From Izhakiella australiensis (GTDB lineage Bacteria; Pseudomonadota; Gammaproteobacteria; Enterobacterales; Enterobacteriaceae), in the NCBI RefSeq assembly GCF_002006995.1, contig NZ_MRUL01000009.1:124001-188000 (forward strand): a stretch of DNA of 64,000 nt, read 5' to 3'. The notes below the pieces were generated by a model. That model did no database searches. It was not told the origin of the DNA and saw nothing but the letters and a program-made list of their open reading frames with translations. Position numbers and translations under genes: made by a program. Each line of letters starts with the position of its first letter. Positions within the stretch are counted from its first letter, which is position 1. This document shows positions 52,689 to 60,430 of the stretch, in pieces.

Positions 52689-53594
52689 CTAATTCAGATG
52701 CATTTTCTCCTTAATAAGCGGCTCAACCCAGCCAATAAATAGCAGCAAAGACTGAGAGATGTGTTTGCGATGTGGATACAAAAGCGAAACCGGAAGCGCC
52801 GCAGGTAAATAATCTGGCAGAATTTCAACCAGTTCTCCGCAATCTAAATGTTGTTGTACATCATATTGTGGTATCTGAATTATTCCCATTCCTGCAAGGC
52901 AGCAGGAAATATAGGCTTCGGCATTATTTACCGTTATCAAACTTTGCATCGCTATAAAATGCGCATGACCGTCTTCATGCCATTCCCAACGCTCAACTCT
53001 GCCGGTGGTAGGCGAAGCGTAACTCACCATAAAATGCCTGGATAATGCGTCAGGACTATCTGGCATACCGTACTTGCTGATATAGCCAGGCGAGGCCACA
53101 TTTATCAGCGGGAGATAGCCCAGCTTTCGCGCCACGAGGCTGGAATTAGCCAGTACGCCAACCCGCAGCGCACAGTCAATGCCTTCCTCAGCCAGATTGA
53201 CATTACGATCTGACATTCCCATATCCAGCGATATCAACGGATATTGTCGAAAAAAATCCGGCAACGCCGGAGAAATAATCAGCCGCCCAACGCGCCCGGG
53301 AACGTCAATTTTTATATTGCCAGACGCCTGAGCGCCATCATTTTTGAACATATTTTCCGCCTCTTCCACTGCGGATATGGCGTTTTGGCAAAGTTCATAA
53401 AAAGCACATCCATGTGAAGTAAGAGAAATACTACGGGTGGTTCGATGAAAAAGACGTACGCCAACGCGCGTCTCCAGCTCCGCAATCGCAGCAGAAACCG
53501 ATGAGCGTGGCATATTCATCACGCTGGCAGCACGGGTAAAGCTATTACTTTGAACCGCCTGCACAAAAATACGGAAGAGATCAACTCTATCCAT
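52689..53594 (-). CDS. LysR-family transcriptional regulator
   Basis: The 301-residue protein has the LysR winged helix (VDLFRIFVQAVQSNSFTRAA, MNMPRSSVSAAIAELETRVG, RLFHRTTRSISLTSHG) and a C-terminal substrate-binding fold. It resembles the CrgA/YhjC-like group. It is divergent from the SDR gene at 53734, the usual arrangement for LysR control of a neighbour. Either ATG 53594 (GGAG 11 bases upstream) or ATG 53603 (same GGAG, 2 bases upstream) could be the start. Effector unknown. Confidence 0.9.
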   Translation of the reverse strand: MDRVDLFRIFVQAVQSNSFTRAASVMNMPRSSVSAAIAELETRVGVRLFHRTTRSISLTSHGCAFYELCQNAISAVEEAENMFKNDGAQASGNIKIDVPGRVGRLIISPALPDFFRQYPLISLDMGMSDRNVNLAEEGIDCALRVGVLANSSLVARKLGYLPLINVASPGYISKYGMPDSPDALSRHFMVSYASPTTGRVERWEWHEDGHAHFIAMQSLITVNNAEAYISCCLAGMGIIQIPQYDVQQHLDCGELVEILPDYLPAALPVSLLYPHRKHISQSLLLFIGWVEPLIKEKMHLN

Positions 53595-53733
53595 GTTACC
53601 CATAGCTCCTATTATTGTTCGTGTTTTCTGAACACTTTAAACATAGATGACGACTTTATATATCAATAACTGCCGCTACTCTTGAATAAAAAAATATTTA
53701 CTTTTATTTAATAAATAATAAAGGAGTAATACT

Positions 53734-54507
53734 ATGACACACCACAGTATTTTAGATAAGATTATTCTCATTACTGGCGGCGGCAAAAACCTTGGTGGAT
53801 TAATTGCCCGTGATTTTGCCAGCCACGGCGCTAAAGCCATTGCCATTCACTATAACAGTGAAAAAAGCAGAGCAGAGGCTGAGAATACCGTTGCGGCGGT
53901 CAAAGCCGCAGGTGCGCAGGCGCAAGCATTTCAGGCCGATCTGACCAGCGCTGCCGCCATGACGCAGCTGTTTACTCAGGTAACCAACGCATTTGGCAAA
54001 CCCGATATTGCCATTAATACGATTGGTAAAGTACTAAAGAAGCCCATCGCTGAAATTTCTGAAGCAGAGTACGATGAAATGAGCGCCGTTAACGCTAAGT
54101 CGGCATTTTTCTTTCTGAAAGAAGCCGGAAAGCACCTTAACGATAATGGTAAAATTTGCACGCTGGTCACTTCGCTGCTCGGTGCATTTACGCCGTTTTA
54201 CGCCGCCTATGCCGGGATGAAAGCCCCGGTAGAACACTTCACGCGCGCCGCAGCAAAAGAGTTTGGCGATCGTGGTATTTCCGTCACTGCTATTGGTCCG
54301 GGTCCGATGGACACGCCCTTCTTTTATCCGGCCGAGAGCGATGACGCGGTGGCCTACCATAAAACGGCGGCGGCACTCTCCCCCTTCAGTAAAACCGGTC
54401 TGACCGATATTGATAATATCGTTCCCTGGGTGCGTTTTCTGGTATCAGAGGGCTGGTGGATGACCGGACAAACTATCCTGGTCAACGGTGGCTATACCAC
54501 TAAATAA
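53734..54507 (+). CDS. Short-chain dehydrogenase/reductase (SDR)
   Basis: The 257-residue product is a classical SDR oxidoreductase. The nucleotide motif is ILITGGGKNLGGLIA, NTIGK replaces the NNAG structural motif, and the catalytic Ser (VTSLLGAF) with YAAYAGMK provide Ser-Tyr-Lys. The C-terminal WWMTGQTILVNGGYTTK is standard. A strong AAAGGAG site precedes ATG 53734. It is divergent from the LysR gene and probably regulated by it. Substrate unknown. Confidence 0.92.
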   Translation: MTHHSILDKIILITGGGKNLGGLIARDFASHGAKAIAIHYNSEKSRAEAENTVAAVKAAGAQAQAFQADLTSAAAMTQLFTQVTNAFGKPDIAINTIGKVLKKPIAEISEAEYDEMSAVNAKSAFFFLKEAGKHLNDNGKICTLVTSLLGAFTPFYAAYAGMKAPVEHFTRAAAKEFGDRGISVTAIGPGPMDTPFFYPAESDDAVAYHKTAAALSPFSKTGLTDIDNIVPWVRFLVSEGWWMTGQTILVNGGYTTK

Positions 54508-54962
54508 GCCGCTGAATACGGGCGCTATAATCAGCGGTGCCGCTCAGGCTTAATGCGTTAAGCCTCCTGATTTGGTTTTTCACCGGCCAATGACGACGCG
54601 CGGTCACCGCTATTTAACGTGGATGGTCACCGTGACCGCTTCGTGAAAGGCCCCGGTTTTTTCGCTTCGAATAAAAGGCCGCCTGCTCCGTCGGAGCTGA
54701 CCTTTCCAACCTTATTTTCCACGATTATGGCACCTTTAGTGTCTATATTGGCGCCATTGGCGGCGATCCCCGAATACTAATCGCGTTCCCGCCGCGCGCA
54801 CCATCGTGCTGACCAGTTATTTCATCACGCGACACCGCTTATTTTTCGTACCCGTCAGATATACCGCCCGCCGCTGCCTCCTTAGAATTTGCAGCAGTTA
54901 ACGAGGCACCGGACTCTGCTGCCTTCCCTGACCTATCACCTCTCTGACGGGAAATACGCGAA
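54508..54962. other. Gene-free interval before fimbrial operon 2
   Basis: This 455-bp gap holds a terminator-like hairpin after the SDR gene, AGGCTTAA (54546-54553) with TTAAGCCT (54558-54565), followed by a T-rich stretch. The segment 54600-54790 reads in shifting frames as pilin-like snippets (MVTVTAS, then YGTFSVYIGAIGGDP) broken by stops, which may be a decayed subunit gene. A 19-bp motif at 54843-54861 recurs ahead of the tip-protein gene at 58357. No intact gene is supported. Confidence 0.4.
54843..54861 (+). repeat. 19-bp shared motif, copy 1 (ahead of the chaperone gene)
   Basis: TTTTCGTACCCGTCAGATA at 54843-54861 matches 18 of 19 bases of a second copy at 58357-58375. Both copies lie about 85-120 bp upstream of an operon-2 gene start. 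They may be a shared regulatory site or the edges of a duplicated segment. Confidence 0.6.
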
Positions 54963-55703
54963 ATGAAATTTATCTCTACTGTCGCTATGACTGCGGCGCT
55001 GTTCGCCCTGAGCGCAGGCTCACTGGTAAAGGCTGCCGACCAGAACATCACCACCAATACCAACTCTTTTAGCGTCAAACTTGGCGCGACGCGGGTTATC
55101 TATCCTGAAAACTCGGACGGCGCCACCCTGTCGCTGGCTAACCCGCAAAGTTATCCCATTCTGGTCCAGTCTTCGGTGGTGGCGGCAGATAAAAAATCAC
55201 CGGCGCCGTTTATCGTCACGCCGCCGCTGTTTCGCCTTGAAGCGAATCAACAAAGTCGCATACGAGTGGTGAGCACAGGTGCCAATCTGCCCGCCGATCG
55301 GGAAACCCTGCAATGGCTGTGCGTCAAAGGCGTGCCGCCGCAGCAGGCGGGTAACAATGCCAGCCATTCCACCGACACGCAAATTAACTTACAGCTCTCG
55401 ATTAATACCTGCGACAAGCTGTTTTTCCGTCCGGCGTCGGTAAAAGGCGGACCGGATGACGTTGCAAATCAGTTGACCTGGCGCCGCCAGAATGGCGCGC
55501 TGCAGGTGACTAACCCAACGCCGTTTTATATCAGCTTTGCCTCAGTGCATATCGGCGGCAAAGCGCTTTCCGGCGTTGAAATGGTGGCACCCTATTCCTC
55601 TGCAACCGTGCCGTTTTCCGCTACCGCCAGCGGCGAGGTGGAATGGCAGGTGATCACCGATTTAGGCGGTGAGAGTCGTACCTTCCGCGCTGCGCTGAAA
55701 TAA
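54963..55703 (+). CDS. FGL-type periplasmic fimbrial chaperone, operon 2
   Basis: The 246-residue PapD-family chaperone has a signal peptide (about 1-21, ending VKA), the Arg in LGATRVIYPENSDG, FIVTPPLFRLEANQQSRIRV, and the Lys in CDKLFFRPASV. A long F1-G1 region is framed by two cysteines (LQWLCVKGVPPQQ and LSINTCDKLF). This is the hallmark disulfide of FGL chaperones such as Caf1M, AfaB and SafB, so this system differs in class from operon 1. FGL systems usually build thin or capsule-like polyadhesins from few subunit types. Confidence 0.93.
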   Translation: MKFISTVAMTAALFALSAGSLVKAADQNITTNTNSFSVKLGATRVIYPENSDGATLSLANPQSYPILVQSSVVAADKKSPAPFIVTPPLFRLEANQQSRIRVVSTGANLPADRETLQWLCVKGVPPQQAGNNASHSTDTQINLQLSINTCDKLFFRPASVKGGPDDVANQLTWRRQNGALQVTNPTPFYISFASVHIGGKALSGVEMVAPYSSATVPFSATASGEVEWQVITDLGGESRTFRAALK

Positions 55704-55742
55704 CCCGACTAAATCACTCTGCAGCAGTGGGAGGTTGAACTG

Positions 55743-58229
55743 ATGAAAATGACACGTTTAGCTTTCGCGCTGCTGGTGATTATCGGCGCAGAGCACGCCC
55801 AGGCGGAAGATTATACCTTTGACGCCTCTCAGCTCGATGGTAGTGCGAAAAATAGCGATATGGCCCTGTTCAATCAAGGGTTGCAGCAGCCCGGTACCTA
55901 CAGCGTAGATATCGTATTAAATGGCGAGACTGTCGACAGTGGCGAGGTCAGGTTTAAGCTGGAAAAAAATGCGGCGGGCAAACCGTGGCTGGCCCCCTGC
56001 CTTAGCGTCACTCAACTGGCGCGCTATGGCGTAAAAACCGACGACTATCCGGCACTGGCTGCCAATGGCGGTAGCGCTGACTGCGCCAATATTCTGGCGA
56101 TCCCGCAGGCTAAAGCATTGCTGGACCTGAATACTCAGCAGCTGCTGCTCAGCATTCCGCAGGTTGCACTGCGGCCAAAACCGAAAGGCATTGCGCCACG
56201 CGAAAGCTGGGATGACGGCATCACGGCGTTTTTGCTCAACTACAATGCCAGCAACATTCACACCGAATACCGTAGCGCCGCTCACAGTGAAGAAAACAGC
56301 TGGCTGCAACTGCAGCCGGGCCTCAACCTCGGCGCCTGGCGCATCCGTAACGCCACCAGCTGGCAGCAAAGTAGCGACAGGCCCGGTCACTGGCAATCGA
56401 GCTATATCTATGCCAGCCGGGGGCTATATGATCTACAAAGTCGACTGACCCTTGGTCAGAGTAACAGCAGCAGCGAAATTTTCTCCGGCGTGCCGTTCAC
56501 CGGCGTCATGCTGGGTTCTGATGACAGCATGGTGCCCTATAACCTGCGCCAGTTCGCGCCGGTTGTACGCGGCATTGCCCGCACTCAGGCGCGCGTGGAA
56601 GTCAAGCAGGGCGGCTATGTTATCTATAACCAGACCATCGCTCCCGGCCCGTTTGCGCTGAACGATCTGGCGGTTAACGCCGGCGGCGGGGATCTTAACG
56701 TCACGGTCTGGGAAACTGACGGCAGCCCGCAGACCTTCACCGTGGCTTATCAGACCCCGGCTATCGCTCTGCATCAGGGTTACTTCAAATATAACCTGAT
56801 GGCAGGGCGCTATCGCCCAACCGATCCCACCGCGGCCAAAGCGCCGGTCGTGCAGGCCACGCTGATGTACGGCCTGCCGTGGAACCTCACCGCTTACGGC
56901 GGCGTGCAGAATGCTCAGCATTACAATGCGCTGTCGTTGGGCATAGGCTTATCTCTGGGCTACTGGGGCAGCCTGTCGGTGGATGATACCCGTGCGCGCA
57001 GCCAGCGTCAGGGGAAGGACTGGCAGCAGGGCAGCAACTGGCGTATCCGCTACAGCAATCAGCTTAACGCTACCGGCTCCTCATTCAGCCTCGCCAGCTC
57101 GCAGTATGCCTCTTCTGGCTACAGCACGCTGTCAAGCGTACTGGACAGCTATCACCGCGCCGGGAACGGCGACGCCGGCGCCAATAGCAACATACGTTCC
57201 AGCACCGATATCGCTCTCAGCCAGACCCTTGGCGAATACGGCAATCTGAGTCTGAATGCCTCCCGTACCCAGTGGCGCGGCAGATCGGGGCATGATGACA
57301 GCTGGGGTTTGAGCTATAGCACCATCATTCAGGGGGTGTCTTTGACGCTGAACTGGAGCCAAAGCAAAGCCTGCGGTCGGGAGGGAGAATCCTCGCGTCA
57401 GCAGATAACCAGCATTGGCCTCAGTATGCCTCTCAGTCGTTGGCTGGGTGGCAACATGAATGCCAGCTGGCAAATGACGTCACCTTCGCAGGGAGGCGAG
57501 AGCCAGACCGCAGGCTTAAGCGGTCAGACATTTGACCGCCAGCTGACATGGAATGTACAGCAGCGCTATCAGGCCGGCAGTCAGCCGCAAGAGCGCAACA
57601 ACAGCACGTTACAGGCCACCTGGAACGGCGCTTACGGTCAGCTCGGCGCTAATTACAGCTACAGCCAGACCAGCCGTCAGACCGGCGTTAACCTTGCTGG
57701 CGGCATGATAATTCACCGTCACGGCGTAACGTTTAGCCAGCCGCTTAGCGACACCGTGGCGCTGGTTGAGGCACCTGGCGCCGCAGGCGTGGCGCTCTAT
57801 AGCTGGCCGGGAGTGAAAACCGACTATCGCGGCTATACCACCGCCTCCGGCATCGGCGCCTATCAGGAAAACGAGGTCAGTCTCGATCCAACGCAGCTGC
57901 CTGACAACGCAGAAGTTTTGCAGACAGATAAAAAGGTGGTACCAACCCAGGGCGCGGTGGTGGAAGCGCGCTATAAAACCCGCATCGGCGCCCGGGCGCT
58001 GGTACAGCTGACCGGCGCCGCCATACCGTTCGGCGCAGCGGTAACCGTTGAAGACCAGCCTGGCGGCGCCGGACTGATAGACGACAAAGGCCAGGCCTAT
58101 CTTACCGGCCTGCCCGCTAGCGGCCGGCTGACGGTGAAATGGGGTGACCAGCAGTGCCATATGGATTATCAGCTGCCGCACCGCAAGGGGCCTGGCGGGC
58201 TTTATCAGCTCAGCGGCGTTTGTCGTTAA
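55743..58229 (+). CDS. Outer-membrane usher, operon 2 (Saf/Afa/Caf-like)
   Basis: The 828-residue usher has a signal peptide (about 1-21), an N-terminal domain (YTFDASQLDGSAKNSDMALF, TYSVDIVLNGETVDSG), the barrel and plug (PFALNDLAVNAGGGDLNVTV), and C-terminal domains with a Cys pair (QQCHMDYQ and LSGVCR). It lies 39 bases downstream of the FGL chaperone, with GGAGG before ATG 55743. It exports the subunits encoded immediately downstream. Confidence 0.93.
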   Translation: MKMTRLAFALLVIIGAEHAQAEDYTFDASQLDGSAKNSDMALFNQGLQQPGTYSVDIVLNGETVDSGEVRFKLEKNAAGKPWLAPCLSVTQLARYGVKTDDYPALAANGGSADCANILAIPQAKALLDLNTQQLLLSIPQVALRPKPKGIAPRESWDDGITAFLLNYNASNIHTEYRSAAHSEENSWLQLQPGLNLGAWRIRNATSWQQSSDRPGHWQSSYIYASRGLYDLQSRLTLGQSNSSSEIFSGVPFTGVMLGSDDSMVPYNLRQFAPVVRGIARTQARVEVKQGGYVIYNQTIAPGPFALNDLAVNAGGGDLNVTVWETDGSPQTFTVAYQTPAIALHQGYFKYNLMAGRYRPTDPTAAKAPVVQATLMYGLPWNLTAYGGVQNAQHYNALSLGIGLSLGYWGSLSVDDTRARSQRQGKDWQQGSNWRIRYSNQLNATGSSFSLASSQYASSGYSTLSSVLDSYHRAGNGDAGANSNIRSSTDIALSQTLGEYGNLSLNASRTQWRGRSGHDDSWGLSYSTIIQGVSLTLNWSQSKACGREGESSRQQITSIGLSMPLSRWLGGNMNASWQMTSPSQGGESQTAGLSGQTFDRQLTWNVQQRYQAGSQPQERNNSTLQATWNGAYGQLGANYSYSQTSRQTGVNLAGGMIIHRHGVTFSQPLSDTVALVEAPGAAGVALYSWPGVKTDYRGYTTASGIGAYQENEVSLDPTQLPDNAEVLQTDKKVVPTQGAVVEARYKTRIGARALVQLTGAAIPFGAAVTVEDQPGGAGLIDDKGQAYLTGLPASGRLTVKWGDQQCHMDYQLPHRKGPGGLYQLSGVCR

Positions 58230-58356
58230 CAACAGATCCGCTAACTGGATGTTTATTTTTCCCCTCATATCATGATGTTACATCAGCGCGTGGATGACTG
58301 CCGCGCGCTGAGCCTACGTTGCCCCCGCATTGCCATCCTGACGGCAAAATCCGCCA

Positions 58357-58375
58357 TTTTCGTACCAGTCAGATA
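58357..58375 (+). repeat. 19-bp shared motif, copy 2 (ahead of the tip-protein gene)
   Basis: TTTTCGTACCAGTCAGATA differs from copy 1 at one base. It lies in the 230-bp gap between the usher and the AfaD-like gene, where a separate promoter would be plausible. Confidence 0.6.
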
Positions 58376-58459
58376 GGCCCATCCAGTGCAAAAAAATATA
58401 ATCTCTCTCGCCGGAATAGCCTGGCGCGCGGAGTTTCATTCCCCCCTATGGAGTGCGTT

Positions 58460-58906
58460 ATGTCGATAGCTAAACGAGGCCGCATTACTTTGCTGGCGCT
58501 GTTACTGACGGCGTTTAGCATGCAGGCTGTCAGCGCCGCAGAAACTGCACAGCTGGTACTGCGTTCGCAGCAGGGCATGGTTTCCGGTTACCTGCATGAC
58601 GGTACGCGTATTGTGCTGGGGCGCGTAATCAGCCACCTCAGCCACACCGCATTTCATCTTTGGGGAGATGCGCAGCACAGCGATACGCGCCCGACAGCGT
58701 ATTTTCTGACTGGCAGCCAGGATAGCCGCCATCAGCTGCGAGTCCGTCTGGAAAGCGATAACGGCTACGCCGATGACAAAAGCGGTGGCGGACTTATTTT
58801 GCCAACGATAAACGATGAGGCCAGCTTTTATCTGGTTATCGATGGCGATCAAAACGTTATTGCGGACAGCTATTCCTTTGGATTTGCTGCGGCGACAACG
58901 CCCTGA
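58460..58906 (+). CDS. AfaD/SafD-like tip or invasin subunit, operon 2
   Basis: The 148-residue product has a signal peptide (about 1-27, ending VSAAE). The mature domain follows the AfaD/DraD/SafD pattern: YLHDGTRIVLGRVISHLSHT, then AFHLWGD, RHQLRVRLESDNGYADDK and the end ADSYSFGFAAA. These subunits cap FGL polymers and, in Afa/Dr strains, promote invasion. Unlike AfaD it contains no cysteine, so the usual disulfide is missing. The long frame from 58319 is not used: ATG 58460 has GGAG six bases upstream. Confidence 0.85.
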   Translation: MSIAKRGRITLLALLLTAFSMQAVSAAETAQLVLRSQQGMVSGYLHDGTRIVLGRVISHLSHTAFHLWGDAQHSDTRPTAYFLTGSQDSRHQLRVRLESDNGYADDKSGGGLILPTINDEASFYLVIDGDQNVIADSYSFGFAAATTP

Positions 58907-58965
58907 ACGGCACGACAGTGAATTCATCAAACTTCGAAACTGAAACAATGCACAAAGGTATACAA

Positions 58966-59490
58966 ATGAAGATCAGCTATTTACTGGCATCAATGGGCCT
59001 GTTGGCCTCAACCACTGCTCTGGCAGCAGCCACCGTCGATCCCGCTGCACTCGGTGGCAGCGCGAATCAGTTCGTAGAGGTCACCTTTCAGGAACCGCTG
59101 GCGGTAACCCACACCTTAACTAAAACAGGCGCGGCGCTTACAGCCGGTAAAGTAGGCGATAGTAATACCACCCTGGCCTCAGGCAAAGTTACCGTCACCG
59201 CAGGGACATTTAGCGCGACACAGACGCTGGCGATTAAACCAACGACCGCCGCAAAAGACCAGCCTGGTACTAACTACGTGGCGGGTACTGCCGTCAATAC
59301 CAGTAAGCCAGAAGATAATTTTACTTTCTGGCTATATGGTAAGTCGGTGAAGACGGTAGGCGGTAACAACTGGGTTCTGGATACAGCCGGAAATAAAGAA
59401 ATGAAGTATGACGTTATTGCTTATAAAGATACGGTTATTAAAGCCGGGGCATACAAAATCGCTATCGATGCCGCCGTTTATAGCGAATAA
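58966..59490 (+). CDS. SafA-like pilin subunit 1, operon 2
   Basis: The 174-residue product has a signal peptide (about 1-23, ending ALAA). The mature start ATVDPAALGGSANQFVEVTF can act as donor strand, followed by QEPLAVTHTLTKTG, and it ends VIKAGAYKIAIDAAVYSE. Its layout (EVTF-x-EPLAVTH, final beta strand) parallels the SafA pilin of Salmonella, and no Cys pair is present, as in that group. ATG 58966 follows AAAGG. It is the likely main polymer subunit together with its paralogue at 59789. Confidence 0.85.
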   Translation: MKISYLLASMGLLASTTALAAATVDPAALGGSANQFVEVTFQEPLAVTHTLTKTGAALTAGKVGDSNTTLASGKVTVTAGTFSATQTLAIKPTTAAKDQPGTNYVAGTAVNTSKPEDNFTFWLYGKSVKTVGGNNWVLDTAGNKEMKYDVIAYKDTVIKAGAYKIAIDAAVYSE

Positions 59491-59546
59491 ATGCACACCC
59501 GTAATAATCCTATAACACTAACAATTAAACCGGCAAAAAACTGACA

Positions 59547-59681
59547 ATGGATTTAACGCAACACAGTGCCAATTATATTAATAACGCTGTCAAGCATGAG
59601 CGCCGGGCATTGTTGAAATTCCTGCAAGGATATAACAACACCCTTATTCATCACCGGGAAAATGGGTATTTTCAGGAATAA
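59547..59681 (+). CDS. Possible 44-residue small protein between the two pilins
   Basis: ATG 59547 to TAA 59681 encodes a short polar, probably helical peptide (starting MDLTQHSANYINNAVKHER). It has no clear ribosome site and no recognised family. It lies in a 298-bp gap that otherwise has no coding. Possible regulator, relic or chance frame; chance is the safest reading. Confidence 0.25.
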   Translation: MDLTQHSANYINNAVKHERRALLKFLQGYNNTLIHHRENGYFQE

Positions 59682-59718
59682 TTTAATTATATTTGTAAAA
59701 TATCAATCCAGATATAAG

Positions 59719-59743
59719 TCAGAAAAAAAACAGTTTTTTCTGA
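59719..59743. repeat. A/T-rich hairpin ahead of the second pilin
   Basis: TCAGAAAAAA (59719-59728) pairs with TTTTTTCTGA (59734-59743) around a 5-base loop, about 45 bp upstream of pilin 2. It could be an RNA processing or partial stop signal that sets unequal pilin levels. Confidence 0.6.
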
Positions 59744-59788
59744 GGTCTCCTGACCGCAAAACATCAAAAAATTAACTAAGGTATTTAT

Positions 59789-60322
59789 ATGATATTGAAA
59801 AAATTACTGGTCGCATTAAGTCTGCTGACCTCAACCACCGTTCTGGCAGGGACCATTGATTCAGCGGCACTCAGTGGTACCGCGAATCAGTTCGTTGAGG
59901 TTACTTTTCAGGAACCATTGGCGGTTAAGCATGCGTTAAATATCGCTGCAGCTAAGTTTACCGCAGGAAAAATGTCGGATGAAACCGTACTTGCAACCGG
60001 CGAGGTAAATGTGACCGCAGGGACGCTGAAAGCAGGGCAATCTCTGGCCGCCGCGCCAAAACACGTCCCGGCCAATGCGCAATCTGGTCCGAAATGGACG
60101 ACGGGTCAGGCAATCGACACCTCGGTGCTAAGTAATACGTTTAATTTTACTATGACAGCCGGTGAGCCTACTGAAAACATTTCTGTTAAGGATGCCGGTG
60201 GAAAAAAATGGCTGGTTGAGCAAAACGACACCTTGCACTATCGAATAATACTGAGTCGTGATGCCGTAATTAAACCCGGAAAATATACCATCTCAATTGA
60301 TGCCGCAGTTTACTCTGAATAA
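59789..60322 (+). CDS. SafA-like pilin subunit 2, operon 2
   Basis: The 177-residue paralogue of pilin 1 has a signal peptide (about 1-20, ending VLAG). The mature start TIDSAALSGTANQFVEVTF and the end KYTISIDAAVYSE are nearly the same as in pilin 1, while the middle differs strongly and carries its own insertions (PKHVPANAQSGPKW). The nucleotide match is highest over the first 50 codons. This indicates a tandem duplication followed by divergence of the exposed core. AAGG precedes ATG 59789. A strong terminator follows. Confidence 0.85.
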   Translation: MILKKLLVALSLLTSTTVLAGTIDSAALSGTANQFVEVTFQEPLAVKHALNIAAAKFTAGKMSDETVLATGEVNVTAGTLKAGQSLAAAPKHVPANAQSGPKWTTGQAIDTSVLSNTFNFTMTAGEPTENISVKDAGGKKWLVEQNDTLHYRIILSRDAVIKPGKYTISIDAAVYSE

Positions 60323-60373
60323 ACGTTTCACAAACTATTTGCACAACAGCAATATAAGGCTTTACGCCAGCGT

Positions 60374-60408
60374 AAAAAAAGCGCGCCGGCCAGGGCGCGC
60401 TTTTTTTT
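60374..60408. terminator. Bidirectional terminator between pilin 2 and the PQQ dehydrogenase
   Basis: A 7-bp G/C stem, GCGCGCC (60381-60387) and GGCGCGC (60394-60400), is flanked by an A-run (60374-60380) and an 8-T run (60401-60408), so it can stop the pilin operon on plus and the dehydrogenase on minus. Confidence 0.9.
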
Positions 60409-60430
60409 CCTTAACGGTAACGACGGCTTA

